From assembly GCF_007097395.1 (NCBI RefSeq), contig NZ_VKDC01000018.1:1-64000 (forward strand): DNA of 64,000 nt, in the 5' to 3' direction. Both the position numbers and the translations under genes were made by a program. The notes beneath the pieces are model-generated. The model saw nothing but the letters and a program-made list of their open reading frames with translations. It did no database searches and had not been told where the DNA came from. This stretch comes from Fulvivirga sp. M361 (GTDB lineage: Bacteria > Bacteroidota > Bacteroidia > Cytophagales > Cyclobacteriaceae). This document shows, piece by piece, positions 63,430-64,000 of this stretch; the first letter of the stretch is position 1; every line of letters begins with the position of its first letter.

Positions 63430-64000
63430 TCAAACCGTTTCCGTAACAAGGCTTCCTTTAATTTTTGAAATTACCCCTCCTAATATTGGGTTCCTGCTAT
63501 TGGGGTTCCATATTACGGATAAAACAGTACGCTGAGAGATGCTTTTTAATTCGATAAACTTTACTCCCGGCAAATGATCTTGCCGCAAAGATCTTGGAAC
63601 AATGGAAACCCCTAAATTATTTTCAATCAATTTATAAATAGAACCCGAATGGATGGTGCTGTGCGTAATGTTGGGAGTGAAGCCACTATCATCAAAGATC
63701 TGCATTATTTTTTCATAATAGGAAGGGCTGTAGGTAGGGTCGAACATGATAAATGATTCCTCTTTCAATTGGGACATGCTTGTAAAATTTCCGGTATTGA
63801 CCGCGTGGTCTTTTGGTAATACCAGGCAAAAAGTTTCTTTCAATACCGGAAGCGATTGCAGCGCTTTCGGAATGCGTTCCTGTCTTACAAATCCAATGTC
63901 TATGTCGTTAGCCAATAATCCGTCAATTTGATGCTGATTGTCCATTTCTTTCAGGCTGAAAAGCACCTGAGGGTGTTCTTTCCTGAATGCCAGCAGCAGA
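63430..64000 (-). CDS. LysR-family transcriptional regulator, effector-binding part (N-terminus beyond window)
   Basis: The frame is open to the right window edge and reads LLLAFRKEHPQVLFSLKEM before the rest, so the visible ~190 residues are the LysR substrate-binding domain and the N-terminal HTH lies outside. Domain features are LLANDIDIGFVRQERIPKALQSLPVLKETFCLVLPKDHAV, EESFIMFDPTYSPSYYEKIMQIFDDSGF and NNLGVSIVPRSL. Some sugar- and aromatic-acid-responsive LysR proteins share this layout, but the target is unknown. The stop lies 266 nt from the convergent pseudogene, with a terminator hairpin between. Confidence 0.88.
   Translation of the reverse strand, partial: LLLAFRKEHPQVLFSLKEMDNQHQIDGLLANDIDIGFVRQERIPKALQSLPVLKETFCLVLPKDHAVNTGNFTSMSQLKEESFIMFDPTYSPSYYEKIMQIFDDSGFTPNITHSTIHSGSIYKLIENNLGVSIVPRSLRQDHLPGVKFIELKSISQRTVLSVIWNPNSRNPILGGVISKIKGSLVTETV

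Overview
The window looks like chromosome from a carbohydrate-degrading member of the Bacteroidota, probably a marine or soil Cytophagia-type organism. Evidence: two SusC/SusD pairs, type IX secretion (T9SS) C-terminal sorting domains, an ECF sigma/FecR/STN-SusC signalling set, many surface lipoproteins, sulfatases, a PL6 lyase, and few Shine-Dalgarno sequences. No rRNA, tRNA or CRISPR array was seen. The taxonomic placement is inference.

Layout. (1) 1-950: the 3' part of an IS1634-type transposase and a short YD/RHS-like orphan ORF. (2) 948-28198: an AraC-type regulator divergent from a large polysaccharide utilisation locus (PUL 1). In order it holds a SusE/F-like lipoprotein, SusC, SusD, GH30, GH30, sulfatase, sugar porter, SGNH hydrolase, GH2, DUF5107-TPR protein, sulfatase and GH2, mostly overlapping or nearly so. 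A convergent TPR-HTH regulator closes it. Paired GH30, sulfatase and GH2 enzymes suggest a sulfated, branched glycan, possibly a galactan or arabinogalactan, but the substrate is not proven. (3) 28690-29397: an orphan hypothetical gene, followed by a remnant of a T9SS-secreted protein gene. (4) 29990-40585: an AT-rich class I lanthipeptide cluster. It encodes a C39-peptidase ABC exporter, an FtsX-type permease, two LanC-like cyclases (one without zinc ligands), a full-length LanB dehydratase and a small membrane protein. The precursor peptide gene lies convergent on the other strand. (5) 40836-44351: a multidomain PL6 (alginate lyase/chondroitinase B-type) T9SS-secreted enzyme with two tandem palindromic operator-like sites upstream. 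(6) 44725-61113, all on the minus strand: an AI-2E-type membrane protein, then PUL 2 (aldose 1-epimerase, GH43 with two ricin-type lectin domains and a T9SS tail, BNR/GH93-like protein, unknown (alpha/alpha)-type protein, GH43, SusD, STN-SusC, FecR, ECF sigma). This set fits arabinan or arabinose-containing glycan use. (7) 61523-64000: a secreted hypothetical protein, a chimeric TPR/cadherin pseudogene with a perfect palindrome at its junction, and the 3' part of a LysR regulator running off the window.

PUL 1 and PUL 2 appear to be controlled differently: PUL 1 by a divergent AraC protein with a 21-bp-spaced direct repeat in its promoter region, PUL 2 by trans-envelope ECF/FecR signalling through the STN domain of its SusC. 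The item most worth following is the lanthipeptide island: a five-cysteine precursor with Asp-rich ends, a pseudo-LanC beside an intact LanC, and related T9SS gene tails flanking the island as direct repeats.
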